Origin: Dongia_B sp964406155
GTDB taxonomy: Bacteria; Pseudomonadota; Alphaproteobacteria; Dongiales; Dongiaceae
Assembly (NCBI GenBank): GCA_964406155.1
Contig: CAYOQR010000019.1
Location: 1-64,000 of the forward strand
Length of the DNA stretch: 64,000 nucleotides
Reading direction: 5' to 3'
In this document: positions 1 to 6,566 of the stretch, piece by piece
Numbering within the stretch: the stretch's first letter is position 1
How the letters are laid out: every line of letters starts with the position of its first letter
Program-made: the position numbers and the translations under genes
Notes under the pieces: generated by a model
Databases searched by the model: none
What the model was told of the DNA's origin: nothing
Seen by the model: the letters and a program-made list of their open reading frames with translations, nothing else

Positions 1-624
1 GAGATCGTCGGCAACCGACTGGATGAAGCAGGCATGGGGCTGGGGATGCTCATAGGCCGAGGCCGAGGCCACCAGCTCGCCGCTTTGGAAATCGACATAG
101 AAATGGCCCTGGGCCGGACCGTCGATGCCATAGGCCCAATGCAGGCCGGTATTGAACCATTGCGGGCTGTTGGGGGCGCCCATCTGCTGGCACAGCATGA
201 CGCGCATTTCGTCGTAGAAGGCCTTGGCATCGGCCTCGCCGTCGAAATAGCCGCCCTTCCAGCCCCAATAGGTCCAGGTGCCGGCCAGACGATCGAAGAC
301 CTGGGTGGCGCTGGTCTCGCTGGTATAGCGCTGCTCGGCGGGGAGCTGCATCAGGGCTTCGAGATCGGCTTCCTTGCGCCACAGCCATTCCGGCAGGTCG
401 GCCTCGACCACCGGGCGCAATTTGGCGGGAATCCCGGCCTTGCGGAAATACTTCTGCGCGAGCACGTCGCTCGCCACCTGCGACCAGTCGGCGGGAACCT
501 CGATATCCTTCAGTTGGAAAACGATGGAGCCGTCCGGATTGCGGATCTCGCTCACCGTTTTGCAGAAATCGATACCCGCGTAAGGCGACTGATCGGACTT
601 GGTGAAGCGGCGTTCGATACGCAT
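1..624 (-). CDS. nrdJ: Adenosylcobalamin-dependent ribonucleotide reductase, N-terminal part
   Basis: Class II ribonucleotide reductase reduces ribonucleotides to deoxyribonucleotides in the cytoplasm using coenzyme B12. Only the first 208 codons lie in the window; the gene runs off the left end. The translation begins MRIERRFT and contains the stretch ASDVLAQKYFRKAG followed by WRKEADLEALMQLPAEQRY, which I recognise as the N-terminal region of alphaproteobacterial NrdJ. The ATG at 624 is preceded by a GGGGGG run about 5 nt upstream, a usable ribosome binding site. Two sites resembling NrdR boxes, 31 bp apart, lie about 105-150 bp upstream, which fits dNTP-responsive repression. The catalytic cysteines lie outside the window. 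Confidence 0.9.
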   Translation of the reverse strand, partial: MRIERRFTKSDQSPYAGIDFCKTVSEIRNPDGSIVFQLKDIEVPADWSQVASDVLAQKYFRKAGIPAKLRPVVEADLPEWLWRKEADLEALMQLPAEQRYTSETSATQVFDRLAGTWTYWGWKGGYFDGEADAKAFYDEMRVMLCQQMGAPNSPQWFNTGLHWAYGIDGPAQGHFYVDFQSGELVASASAYEHPQPHACFIQSVADDL

Positions 625-1084
625 GAAACCCCCCGGTTCATAGGCCAGTCATGACAGAATCCCCCCTGTCCAAGCTGAATGTTTGTGTGACACTTCAGCT
701 GATTTGGCTAAGGGGTTGTTGAGATGGCGCTATATCTAGACAGATCGTCAGCGCCCACGACCAGATATTGGGCGAAACGATGACAGTGGCGCAAGTATGA
801 AATTCAAGAACTAGTCATTCTTTTCGGTTGACGCCACTGTATCTTGTGCTCCCCCAAGGAAACCGCCGCGTCGGGGCAACGGGGGCCTGAAAAATCGACA
901 TCGCGCTTCCGGCGCTGCTCCGCACAGTTTGAAAATGGGATGTTTTTCAAGCGGTTACCGTGATGCGGAAACGATGCGGTCAGAATCGGGGCGGCGAGAA
1001 CCGCCCCCTTACCGGCTGTAGGCCGGGGCGTTCCGGGCTACTATCCCTAGGCATAGCCTTGCTCCGGCGACTTCAGGGGCGGGG
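625..1084. other. Intergenic region between nrdJ and the DMT permease gene
   Basis: This stretch of about 460 bp has no convincing gene. It holds the nrdJ leader with the hairpin arms AGCTGAA (673-679) and TTCAGCT (694-700), the NrdR-box-like pair, and a widely spaced inverted repeat, ACAGTGGCG (783-791) and CGCCACTGT (832-840). At 988-1007 is a GC-rich hairpin, GGGGCGG/CCGCCCC with a 6-nt loop, that may end transcription of the permease gene on the minus strand, although no T-run follows. I looked for a cobalamin riboswitch ahead of nrdJ and did not recognise one. Confidence 0.5.
730..770 (-). promoter_or_regulatory. Tandem NrdR-box-like operators upstream of nrdJ
   Basis: CTATATCTAG (730-739) and CCAGATATTG (761-770) match the NrdR-box core CWATATATWG with one and two mismatches. 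Their starts are 31 bp apart, three helical turns, the arrangement known for NrdR-regulated ribonucleotide reductase operons. The first probably overlaps the nrdJ promoter, though I could not fix the -10 and -35 elements. The outer flanks match the 16-bp consensus poorly. NrdR itself is not in the window. Confidence 0.6.
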
Positions 1085-2008
1085 TTAAGGACGGACCCGC
1101 CGGGCGCCCAGCAGAGAGGAGAGGGCGAGGGCGACGATGATGATCAGCATGCCCAGCCACTGCTCCCGGTAGACCGGCTCGCCCAGGACCAGCATGGCGG
1201 CGGCGGTGGCGATCAACGGTTCGAGATTCATCATGATGCCGGTCTGCGAGGGCGGCAGCAGTTGGACGGCGGCGAAGAAGCAGGAGAAACCCAGGATATA
1301 GCAGCCGGTCGCCGCAAGTGCGCCGAACCAGGCGCTGCCCCCGACCGGCCAGGCGAAGGCGCCCAGGACCTCGCGGACGGGCGGCAGGGCGACCAGGACG
1401 GTCATGACCAGTGCCATCCAGACATTCATCCAGAGATTCATGGTGAGGGGCGATCCGCCGCGCATGGCGCGGTTGCCGAAGACGATGGCGATGGCGAAAC
1501 CGATGGCGCCGATCGCGATCAGCCCCACCCCGCGCCAATCGAAGGCATCGCCGATATTGCGGTAGGAGGCCAGCATCACGCCGCCGAAGGCCGCCAACAG
1601 GCAGATGACCTTGACCGGCGTCGGCCGTTCCGCGCCAATCGCCACCGAGAGGATCAGGGTGATGATCGGGAAGGTATAGAAAAGCACGACGGAGAGGCCG
1701 ACCTTGATATAGGCGACCGAGCCCAGATAGCCGATGGAATTCATCAGCATGCCGAGCGCCATGATCCCGGTACCCCAGAGATAATGGGGGGCGAGGCGCA
1801 GCGGCCGGCGGCGCAGCAGGTGATAGGCGCCGATCACCACGATGAAGCCGAGAAAGCGCAGCCAGAGCAGGGTGGTCGGGGTGGCGCCGCTTTCATAGGC
1901 CAGCCGGGCGAAGGTGGAGATGATGCTGAGCAGGGCACAAGCCAGCAGAATCAGGCAGAGCCCGGCCCAGTAGTGCCGGTGCGATGCCGAGATCGGTTCG
2001 GTCGTCAG
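1085..2008 (-). CDS. EamA/DMT-family permease, probable CTG start
   Basis: Inner-membrane transporter of the drug/metabolite family, with two EamA repeats and about ten hydrophobic segments; the substrate is unknown. From the first GTG (1840) the protein would be 251 aa and would lack the first helix of repeat 1. The same frame stays open upstream to a stop at 2036-2038 and encodes a convincing helix (WAGLCLILLACALLSIIS) and a second segment. No ATG, GTG or TTG occurs in that extension. A CTG at 2006-2008 sits 6 nt after a strong GGGGGAGG ribosome binding site. This gives 307 aa, normal for the family, so I chose it. The start codon is inferred; the family call is firm. Confidence 0.8.
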   Translation of the reverse strand: MTTEPISASHRHYWAGLCLILLACALLSIISTFARLAYESGATPTTLLWLRFLGFIVVIGAYHLLRRRPLRLAPHYLWGTGIMALGMLMNSIGYLGSVAYIKVGLSVVLFYTFPIITLILSVAIGAERPTPVKVICLLAAFGGVMLASYRNIGDAFDWRGVGLIAIGAIGFAIAIVFGNRAMRGGSPLTMNLWMNVWMALVMTVLVALPPVREVLGAFAWPVGGSAWFGALAATGCYILGFSCFFAAVQLLPPSQTGIMMNLEPLIATAAAMLVLGEPVYREQWLGMLIIIVALALSSLLGARRVRP

Positions 2009-2251
2009 GATCTGCCTCCCCCGCAGATAAGGGCGCTACCATAGCCGAGCGGCGGGGTGGATGCCAGGAAGCCGGCGAGGAAGCGGGAACAGAGCTGCCG
2101 CCCGGTCTTGGTGGCTTCCCTCAAGCATTTGTTCCACAAGGAATAACTTCGCCGACCCGTCGCTTGTCACCGGCTCTGGCCACCGGTATAGTGCGCCCCA
2201 GAATCGCTATCAGTATCGCAATCAGGTCATTTAACCGGGGTATGGTGCGTA

Positions 2252-2605
2252 ATGTCTGTCGGCACCCGTCTTTTCACAATGTTCTATGGCGAATTGGTCG
2301 GCCGCGACGAATTCGGCAACAGATATTACGTCGATCGCCGCACCAAGGGCCAAAAGCGCGAACGCCGCTGGGTGATGTATAACGGCTCGGTCGAGGCCAG
2401 CCGGGTGCCGGCCGAGTGGCATGCCTGGCTGCACCGGACCATCGTTGCCGCGCCGGCGACCGCATCGGCGCGCAAGACCTGGCAGCAGCCGCATCAGCCG
2501 AACCACACGGGAACGGTGCAGGCCTATCTGCCCGAGGGCCATGTCCTGAAAGGTGGACAGCGCGCCAAGGCGACCGGGGATTACGAGCCCTGGATGCCGA
2601 ACTGA
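2252..2605 (+). CDS. NDUFA12-family NADH:ubiquinone oxidoreductase accessory subunit
   Basis: A 117-aa homologue of the mitochondrial complex I accessory subunit NDUFA12 (B17.2), found in alphaproteobacterial complex I. The N-terminal signature GELVGRDEFGNRYY is followed by RRWVMYNG and the Trp-rich segment PAEWHAWLH, both typical of the family. It probably sits on the peripheral arm at the cytoplasmic face of the membrane and helps assembly or stability. The core nuo genes are not nearby. It is followed by mlaD on the same strand, 115 bp downstream. The neighbourhood NDUFA12, mlaD, DUF2155, aat is, to my knowledge, common in alphaproteobacteria. Confidence 0.9.
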   Translation: MSVGTRLFTMFYGELVGRDEFGNRYYVDRRTKGQKRERRWVMYNGSVEASRVPAEWHAWLHRTIVAAPATASARKTWQQPHQPNHTGTVQAYLPEGHVLKGGQRAKATGDYEPWMPN

Positions 2606-2720
2606 TCCGCGGATGACGGATCTGTCAGCGAGATATTCGGTTGCCTCTGGCATTGTGCCGCCCCTGAAAGATCGGGCGCCGGCAATCCAGGCGACCGTCT
2701 TCAGGTGATTGGGGGAAGGT

Positions 2721-3176
2721 ATGCAGCGTAACGTTCTGGAAACCGTTATGGGCGCCGTCGTGTTGATCGCGGCGATCGGTTTCCTGTATCTCGCCTCGAT
2801 CACTGTCGGCGTCCATACCAGCGACGGCTATAATCTGGTGATGCGCTTCGATCGTGGAGGCTCGGTCAATCCGGGCACGGATGTGCGGATCGCCGGCGCG
2901 AAGGTCGGGACCGTGGTTGCGAAGAGCTTCGATCCGGTCAATTATCAGGCGGTGATCACGATCAGTGTCGACAGCGATCTGAAGCTGCCGAAAGACACCA
3001 ATGCGGTGATCACCAGCGACGGCCTCCTGGGCGATAATTATGTCCTGCTGGAAATCGGCGGCGACGAGGAAATGCTGAAGCCCAACAGCCAGATCACCCA
3101 TGTCCAAGGCGCTCTCAATCTCGCCGATCTGATCAACAAATTCGTGGTCGGCGGGACGGGCAGCAAGCAGAACTGA
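2721..3176 (+). CDS. mlaD: MlaD-type phospholipid-transport substrate-binding protein (MCE domain)
   Basis: A 151-aa protein with one N-terminal membrane anchor (about residues 5-27) and one MCE domain (about 38-115, GYNLVMRFDRGGSVNPGTDV onward). MlaD proteins sit in the inner membrane facing the periplasm and carry phospholipids between the membranes in the Mla system. ATG 2721 is taken because GGGGGAAGG lies directly upstream; a TTG at 2709 would only add four residues. No mlaE, mlaF, mlaB or mlaC is adjacent, so its partners must be encoded elsewhere. Solitary mlaD next to DUF2155/aat is common in alphaproteobacteria. Confidence 0.88.
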   Translation: MQRNVLETVMGAVVLIAAIGFLYLASITVGVHTSDGYNLVMRFDRGGSVNPGTDVRIAGAKVGTVVAKSFDPVNYQAVITISVDSDLKLPKDTNAVITSDGLLGDNYVLLEIGGDEEMLKPNSQITHVQGALNLADLINKFVVGGTGSKQN

Positions 3177-3191
3177 AGGAATGGATCAGCG

Positions 3192-3428
3192 ATGGCTGGT
3201 CACCAGCCGAAAGACGCCTTCCACCCACCGCTCTGGCGCCAGCCCGATGGCAGCCCGGTTTCCTGCGTCGAGAAGATCAAGGTGCTGAACCAGAATCTCG
3301 GCGAGCTGCAGCAGATGGCTCAGGACCTCGTGGAAGATGCCGTTCTCATGGGCTGCGATGAAAGCCAGATACGCGCGGTCCTCGACAAGATGATCGCTGA
3401 CCTCAAGAACCCTTACCGAAAGTCGTGA
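3192..3428 (+). CDS. Small conserved-looking protein of unknown function (78 aa)
   Basis: A 78-aa soluble protein lying 15 bp after mlaD and 2 bp before the DUF2155 gene, so almost certainly co-transcribed. After a proline-rich start (HQPKDAFHPPLWRQPDGSP), residues 26-75 look like two helices (EKIKVLNQNLGELQQMAQDL and an acidic second helix). It has two Cys (25 and 55) and no signal peptide or membrane segment. I do not recognise a named domain. The helical pattern could suit a small interaction partner or adaptor, but that is only a guess. Confidence 0.75.
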   Translation: MAGHQPKDAFHPPLWRQPDGSPVSCVEKIKVLNQNLGELQQMAQDLVEDAVLMGCDESQIRAVLDKMIADLKNPYRKS

Positions 3429-3430
3429 CT

Positions 3431-3883
3431 ATGTCCGGATTGCCTGCCCGGTCGCCATGGCGGCCAATGGGGCGTCGCTTGCTGTGCCGGTTATCCGTTG
3501 CAGCTTTGCTGGCGCTGCCAGCCCTTGCCATCGGCGGTACGCCGGCCGGGGCGACCGCGATGAACGAAGTGGTGCTGCAGGCGCTCGACAAGATCACGGC
3601 CCGGGTGTCGCGGATCACTGTGCCGGTCGGCGGCACGGTCAATTTCGGCTCGTTGCAGATTACCGCCAAGGCCTGCGACAAGCATCCGCCGGAAGAGACG
3701 CCCGAAAGCGCCGCCTTCCTGCAGGTCGTCGAGGTGAAGCCGGGCGAGGCGCCGGTGACCCGGTTCTCCGGCTGGATGTTCGCGTCCAGCCCGGCCCTCT
3801 CGGCCATGGAGCATCCGGTCTATGATCTCTGGGTGCTCGACTGCGTCAATGCCTCGAGCGCGCCTTCGGGCAATTCGCAGTAG
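3431..3883 (+). CDS. DUF2155-domain exported protein
   Basis: A 150-aa protein with a long signal sequence (charged start RSPWRPMGRRLLCRL, hydrophobic core AALLALPALAIGG, cleavage probably after the Ala-Gly-Ala region near residue 38). The DUF2155 domain follows: GTVNFGSLQI, ACDKHPPEETPESAAFLQV, then FSGWMFASSPALSAMEHPVYDLWVLDC in part. Two Cys in the mature part could form a disulfide. The function of DUF2155 is unknown; the protein is presumably periplasmic. ATG 3431 is 2 bp after the previous stop; a GTG at 3425 is the alternative. The 3' end overlaps the convergent aat gene by 64 bp. Confidence 0.85.
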   Translation: MSGLPARSPWRPMGRRLLCRLSVAALLALPALAIGGTPAGATAMNEVVLQALDKITARVSRITVPVGGTVNFGSLQITAKACDKHPPEETPESAAFLQVVEVKPGEAPVTRFSGWMFASSPALSAMEHPVYDLWVLDCVNASSAPSGNSQ

Positions 3884-4488
3884 AATCGCGCCGGCAAGGT
3901 CATCGCCGCGTTCAATTGCTGCCGGTACTCATCGCGGCCGATCTCGAGGGCGCCGAAGCGTGACAGGTGCTGGGTCACGAACTGGGTATCGAGCAAGCCA
4001 TAGCCGCCGGCCTTCAGCCGCGCCACCAGATGCACCAGCGCGACCTTGCTGGCATCGGTCTCCCGGCTGAACATGCTCTCGCCGAAAAAGGCGCCGCCCA
4101 GGGAAATGCCGTAGAGGCCGCCGACCAGCCGGCCATCCAGCCAGGTCTCGACGCTATGCGCATGGCCGAGCACGAAGAGCTGCCGGCAGAGATCGAAGAT
4201 CGTGTCATTGATCCAGGTCTGACGCCGGCCCGGTGCCGGGGCCGCGCATTGCTCGACCACCGCCGTGAAGGCCCGGTCGCAGGTCACTTCGAAACGTCCG
4301 CGCCGCAGGGTTTTCCAGAGACTGCCCGGCACATGGAAGCTCTCCAGGGGCAGGATGCCGCGCTGTTCAGGATCGATCCAGTAAAGGTCGGGGTCGTCGC
4401 GGCTCTCCGCCATGGGGAAGATGCCGATGGCGTAGGCACGGAGCAGCATGCCGGGCGTGATCTGCGGTGTCGTTCGCCTGTTCGACAT
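3820..4488 (-). CDS. aat: Leucyl/phenylalanyl-tRNA--protein transferase
   Basis: Aat adds Leu or Phe from charged tRNA to proteins with N-terminal Arg or Lys, marking them for ClpAP degradation (bacterial N-end rule). The 222-aa protein has the expected size and signatures: ITPGMLLRAYAIGIFPMAE at the N terminus, WIDPEQRGILPL, then SVETWLDGRLVGGLYGIS, GGAFFGESMFS and LLDTQFVTQHLSRFGA. Its last 64 bp overlap the DUF2155 gene on the other strand, so the two transcripts run through each other at their 3' ends. Confidence 0.95.
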   Translation of the reverse strand: MSNRRTTPQITPGMLLRAYAIGIFPMAESRDDPDLYWIDPEQRGILPLESFHVPGSLWKTLRRGRFEVTCDRAFTAVVEQCAAPAPGRRQTWINDTIFDLCRQLFVLGHAHSVETWLDGRLVGGLYGISLGGAFFGESMFSRETDASKVALVHLVARLKAGGYGLLDTQFVTQHLSRFGALEIGRDEYRQQLNAAMTLPARFYCELPEGALEALTQSSTQRS

Positions 4489-4642
4489 ACGGCTCGCTCC
4501 AATCCGTCGTCCTGAGCGGACAAAGATGTGACGCCAGTTTATCGAGCCCTCGGCGAGGCGGCTAGAGGATGACTCGCAGATCTACGGGGCCTCTCAATGG
4601 ACGGGAAGGTTATTCCCATTAATATTGAATTTCGATGTATAT

Positions 4643-4659
4643 TTATCGTTATTCAATAA
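4643..4659. promoter_or_regulatory. AT-rich partial palindrome upstream of DUF2975 gene A
   Basis: TTATCGTTATTCAATAA lies about 95 bp ahead of the first DUF2975 gene, within a sharply AT-rich block (about 4611-4665). It closely resembles the core TTATCGAAATTCGATAA of the perfect palindrome ahead of the second DUF2975 gene, with three differences. I read it as a candidate operator for the Xre-type regulators encoded with these genes. Confidence 0.4.
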
Positions 4660-4752
4660 ATTCCGTTGACCTCATGACAGGAATGCGCGATGGTTGCCCG
4701 ATTGCGACGATCGGTGGGTCCCGATCGTCGCCCGAGTCGAGGGACAGAAAGA

Positions 4753-5274
4753 ATGGATCGTATCTCGCGTCTATGCGGCCGGCTGCAGGTGGTTGTCCGC
4801 AACCTGTTCTGGGTGTCGATCATCGGCTGGTCGTTGCTGATCGTGCTGTTCTTCGCGACACCATGGGTCCGGGTCGATGACATGCTCGATTGGCATACAG
4901 GGCTGAACAAGACCTCCTTCGGTGCCCGGATGATGGTGGGGCTCTTCGCCAGCGCCGTCATCACCTGCTACATCTACGCGATGCATCAACTGGCGGAGCT
5001 GCTCGGTCTCTATGCGCAAGGTCTTGTCTTCGCCCAGGAGAGTGCGCTGCGCTTGCGGAAATTCGGCCTGGTGCTCTTGGCGGCGCCGTTTATCGATTGC
5101 GCCATGCAGCTTGGCATCAATGGTGTGATTTTTCTGGTGAGCCGCGGCGAGACATCTAATATGCAAGTCTACTTCGATATGGCACCAGCGATCTTCGGCC
5201 TCGTCTTTACGGTGGTGGCACAGGTCATGGTAGAGGCGACGCATATTTCGGACGAATTCAATTGGACAGTTTAG
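4753..5274 (+). CDS. DUF2975 integral membrane protein (copy A)
   Basis: A 173-aa protein with four hydrophobic segments: NLFWVSIIGWSLLIVLFF (about 16-34), a segment at about 58-75, LVLLAAPFIDCAMQLG (about 100-122) and APAIFGLVFTVVAQVMVE near 145-165. It ends in the acidic tail ISDEFNWTV that I associate with DUF2975. The start at 4753 is supported by GAGGGA 8 nt upstream and by alignment with copy B, whose protein starts at the matching point; ATG 4690 is an alternative. An Xre-type regulator follows 10 bp downstream. The function of DUF2975 is unknown; such genes are often paired with small helix-turn-helix regulators, as here. Confidence 0.8.
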   Translation: MDRISRLCGRLQVVVRNLFWVSIIGWSLLIVLFFATPWVRVDDMLDWHTGLNKTSFGARMMVGLFASAVITCYIYAMHQLAELLGLYAQGLVFAQESALRLRKFGLVLLAAPFIDCAMQLGINGVIFLVSRGETSNMQVYFDMAPAIFGLVFTVVAQVMVEATHISDEFNWTV

Positions 5275-5284
5275 GACCCCGCTG

Positions 5285-5539
5285 ATGGCCATTGTCGTCA
5301 ATCTCGATGTCATGCTGGCGAAACGGAAGGTGCGCCTGATGGATCTGGCCGAGGCGGTCGGCATCACCGTGCAGAATCTATCGATCCTCAAGACCGGCAA
5401 GGCGAAGGCGATCCGCTTCTCGACCCTGGATGCACTGTGCCATCATCTCGACTGTCAGCCCGGTGACCTGCTGCAATACGCACCGAGCAACCGGGCGCCG
5501 GGAACCGATCCGGCCCTCGACGACGATAGCGGCGCGTAA
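5285..5539 (+). CDS. Small Xre-type helix-turn-helix regulator (copy A)
   Basis: An 84-aa DNA-binding protein. Residues 1-67 form a Cro/C1-type fold: LDVMLAKRKVRLMDLAEAVG (first helices), ITVQNLSILKTGKAKAIRFS (recognition helix) and LDALCHHLDCQPGDLLQY (closing helices), like the YozG-type single-domain regulators. A short acidic, proline-rich tail follows. It lies 10 bp after DUF2975 copy A, so it is translated from the same transcript and probably controls that operon. A second copy, about 60% identical by eye, follows DUF2975 copy C at 10977. Confidence 0.85.
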   Translation: MAIVVNLDVMLAKRKVRLMDLAEAVGITVQNLSILKTGKAKAIRFSTLDALCHHLDCQPGDLLQYAPSNRAPGTDPALDDDSGA

Positions 5540-5846
5540 CGGCCGGCGAAGGCGCTGCGACGGTCTGGCCGCTTGGGCTGCATCGGACGCCAAGATCTCC
5601 TTTCGAGCTCGTTCTTCCAACCGCATCCCATGAAATGCGGGCCGGCACAGACGCGCCTTGCGGGCCAGATCGCGCGATTGCGACTTGGATTGCAGATCCA
5701 ATATATTCATGAATATCATGTTATAATTATCGAAATTCGATAATTATAAATTGACAAACGAGAGTTGACCCTCAATGATCGCAGCAATCGAGCAGCACCT
5801 TGCCGCTAGTCGCCTTCGTGCTGCCGCATTGCTCTGGGGACTTCAT
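5540..5846. other. Intergenic region ahead of DUF2975 copy B
   Basis: This is about 307 bp with no gene. The first 140 bp are GC-rich and look like ordinary background. From about 5690 the sequence turns AT-rich and carries two perfect palindromes (annotated separately) about 100-145 bp before the next start codon. An upstream in-frame ATG at 5775 would add 24 residues to the next gene but lacks support from the paralogues. Confidence 0.5.
5703..5749. promoter_or_regulatory. Two perfect AT-rich palindromes, candidate operator
   Basis: ATATTCATGAATAT (5703-5716) is a perfect 14-bp palindrome. Four bases later comes a perfect 14-bp inverted repeat, TTATAATTATCGAA (5721-5734) and its complement TTCGATAATTATAA (5736-5749), separated by a single A. 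In such GC-rich DNA, two perfect AT palindromes side by side are unlikely by chance. Position (about 100 bp before the DUF2975 copy B start) and kinship to sites ahead of copies A and C suggest a binding site for the small Xre regulators. Confidence 0.6.
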
Positions 5847-6368
5847 ATGAAACGGATTATGCGATTCAGCGCGCGCTTGTATCTGGTGACCAAGGGGCTG
5901 TTCTGGCTGCTGATCTTGGGCTGGGCGATCTTGGGTGTGCTGTGCTTCACGACCTCCTGGATCCAGATCGACGATCTGACCGGCCGGCCGGCCGGTCTGA
6001 ACGATGCGCCGCTCAGCGCGCGGGTCCTGGCCTTCGCCCTCAGCAGCGCCGTCCTGGTGATCGTCGCCTATGCCATCGATCAATTGGCGAAGATGCTGGC
6101 GCTCTATGCCCAGGGATCGATCTTCACCCATGAGAGCGCCGTGCATCTTCGGAAATTCGGCCTTCTGCTGTTCGCCATTCCCTTCGTCGATACGGCGAAA
6201 CAGCTTGGGAATGACGGGATCAGTTATCTCGTCAATCCGCTGACGACGCGGTCCTTCGAGCTGAATATCGATATCTTTCATATGCTGCTCGGTGCGGTTT
6301 TTGCGTTGTTGGCACAGATCATGGTCGAGGCGACCACAATCTCCGATGAAGCCAAGTTGACGGTTTGA
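5847..6368 (+). CDS. DUF2975 integral membrane protein (copy B)
   Basis: A 173-aa paralogue of the gene at 4753, the same length and clearly alignable end to end (both have RKFGLxLxAxPFxD in the third segment and end EATxISDExxxTV). Four membrane segments are predicted: about 16-34, 55-75, 98-118 and 145-163. The start at 5847 (MKRIMRF) is chosen by alignment with copy A (MDRISRL). Unlike copies A and C, no helix-turn-helix gene follows, only a short repetitive frame and a hairpin. It probably arose by tandem duplication of the copy A unit with loss of the regulator gene. Confidence 0.8.
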   Translation: MKRIMRFSARLYLVTKGLFWLLILGWAILGVLCFTTSWIQIDDLTGRPAGLNDAPLSARVLAFALSSAVLVIVAYAIDQLAKMLALYAQGSIFTHESAVHLRKFGLLLFAIPFVDTAKQLGNDGISYLVNPLTTRSFELNIDIFHMLLGAVFALLAQIMVEATTISDEAKLTV

Positions 6369-6380
6369 GCCGAGGTGACG

Positions 6381-6467
6381 ATGCAAGCGCTGACGATAGG
6401 GCGGCCGGCGGGACGACTGCCTATGGAGCGACTGCCGATGACGCGACCGCCGATGACGCGACCATAG
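6381..6467 (+). other. Short repetitive open frame where a regulator gene would be expected
   Basis: A 28-codon frame starting 12 bp after DUF2975 copy B, at the spot occupied by the Xre gene in the other units. Its product would be Arg/Pro/Met-rich with a repeated R-x-P-M unit (RLPMERLPMTRPPMTRP), produced by degenerate 15-nt DNA repeats. It has no similarity to the helix-turn-helix proteins. It may be just low-complexity DNA rather than a gene. Confidence 0.2.
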
Positions 6468-6484
6468 CGACGACACGATTCCAT

Positions 6485-6517
6485 CGGTGACCGGACGGCA
6501 AGTGAGGCCGGTCACCG
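6485..6517. terminator. Hairpin after DUF2975 copy B
   Basis: Perfect 10-bp inverted repeat, CGGTGACCGG (6485-6494) and CCGGTCACCG (6508-6517), with a 13-nt loop. No T-run follows, so termination by this hairpin alone is uncertain. It lies between copy B and the MipA gene. Confidence 0.45.
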
Positions 6518-6566
6518 ACACCACCCATCCGATTTCTTAGCCATCCGATTTCATGAGGGGACGATC

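Noticed and set aside
34..654. 206-codon open frame on the plus strand
   Set aside because: It is the complement of the nrdJ N-terminal coding region, whose translation is clearly recognisable; high GC keeps the opposite strand open.
625..729. Cobalamin riboswitch ahead of nrdJ
   Set aside because: No B12-box or matching helices were found; only a short hairpin is present.
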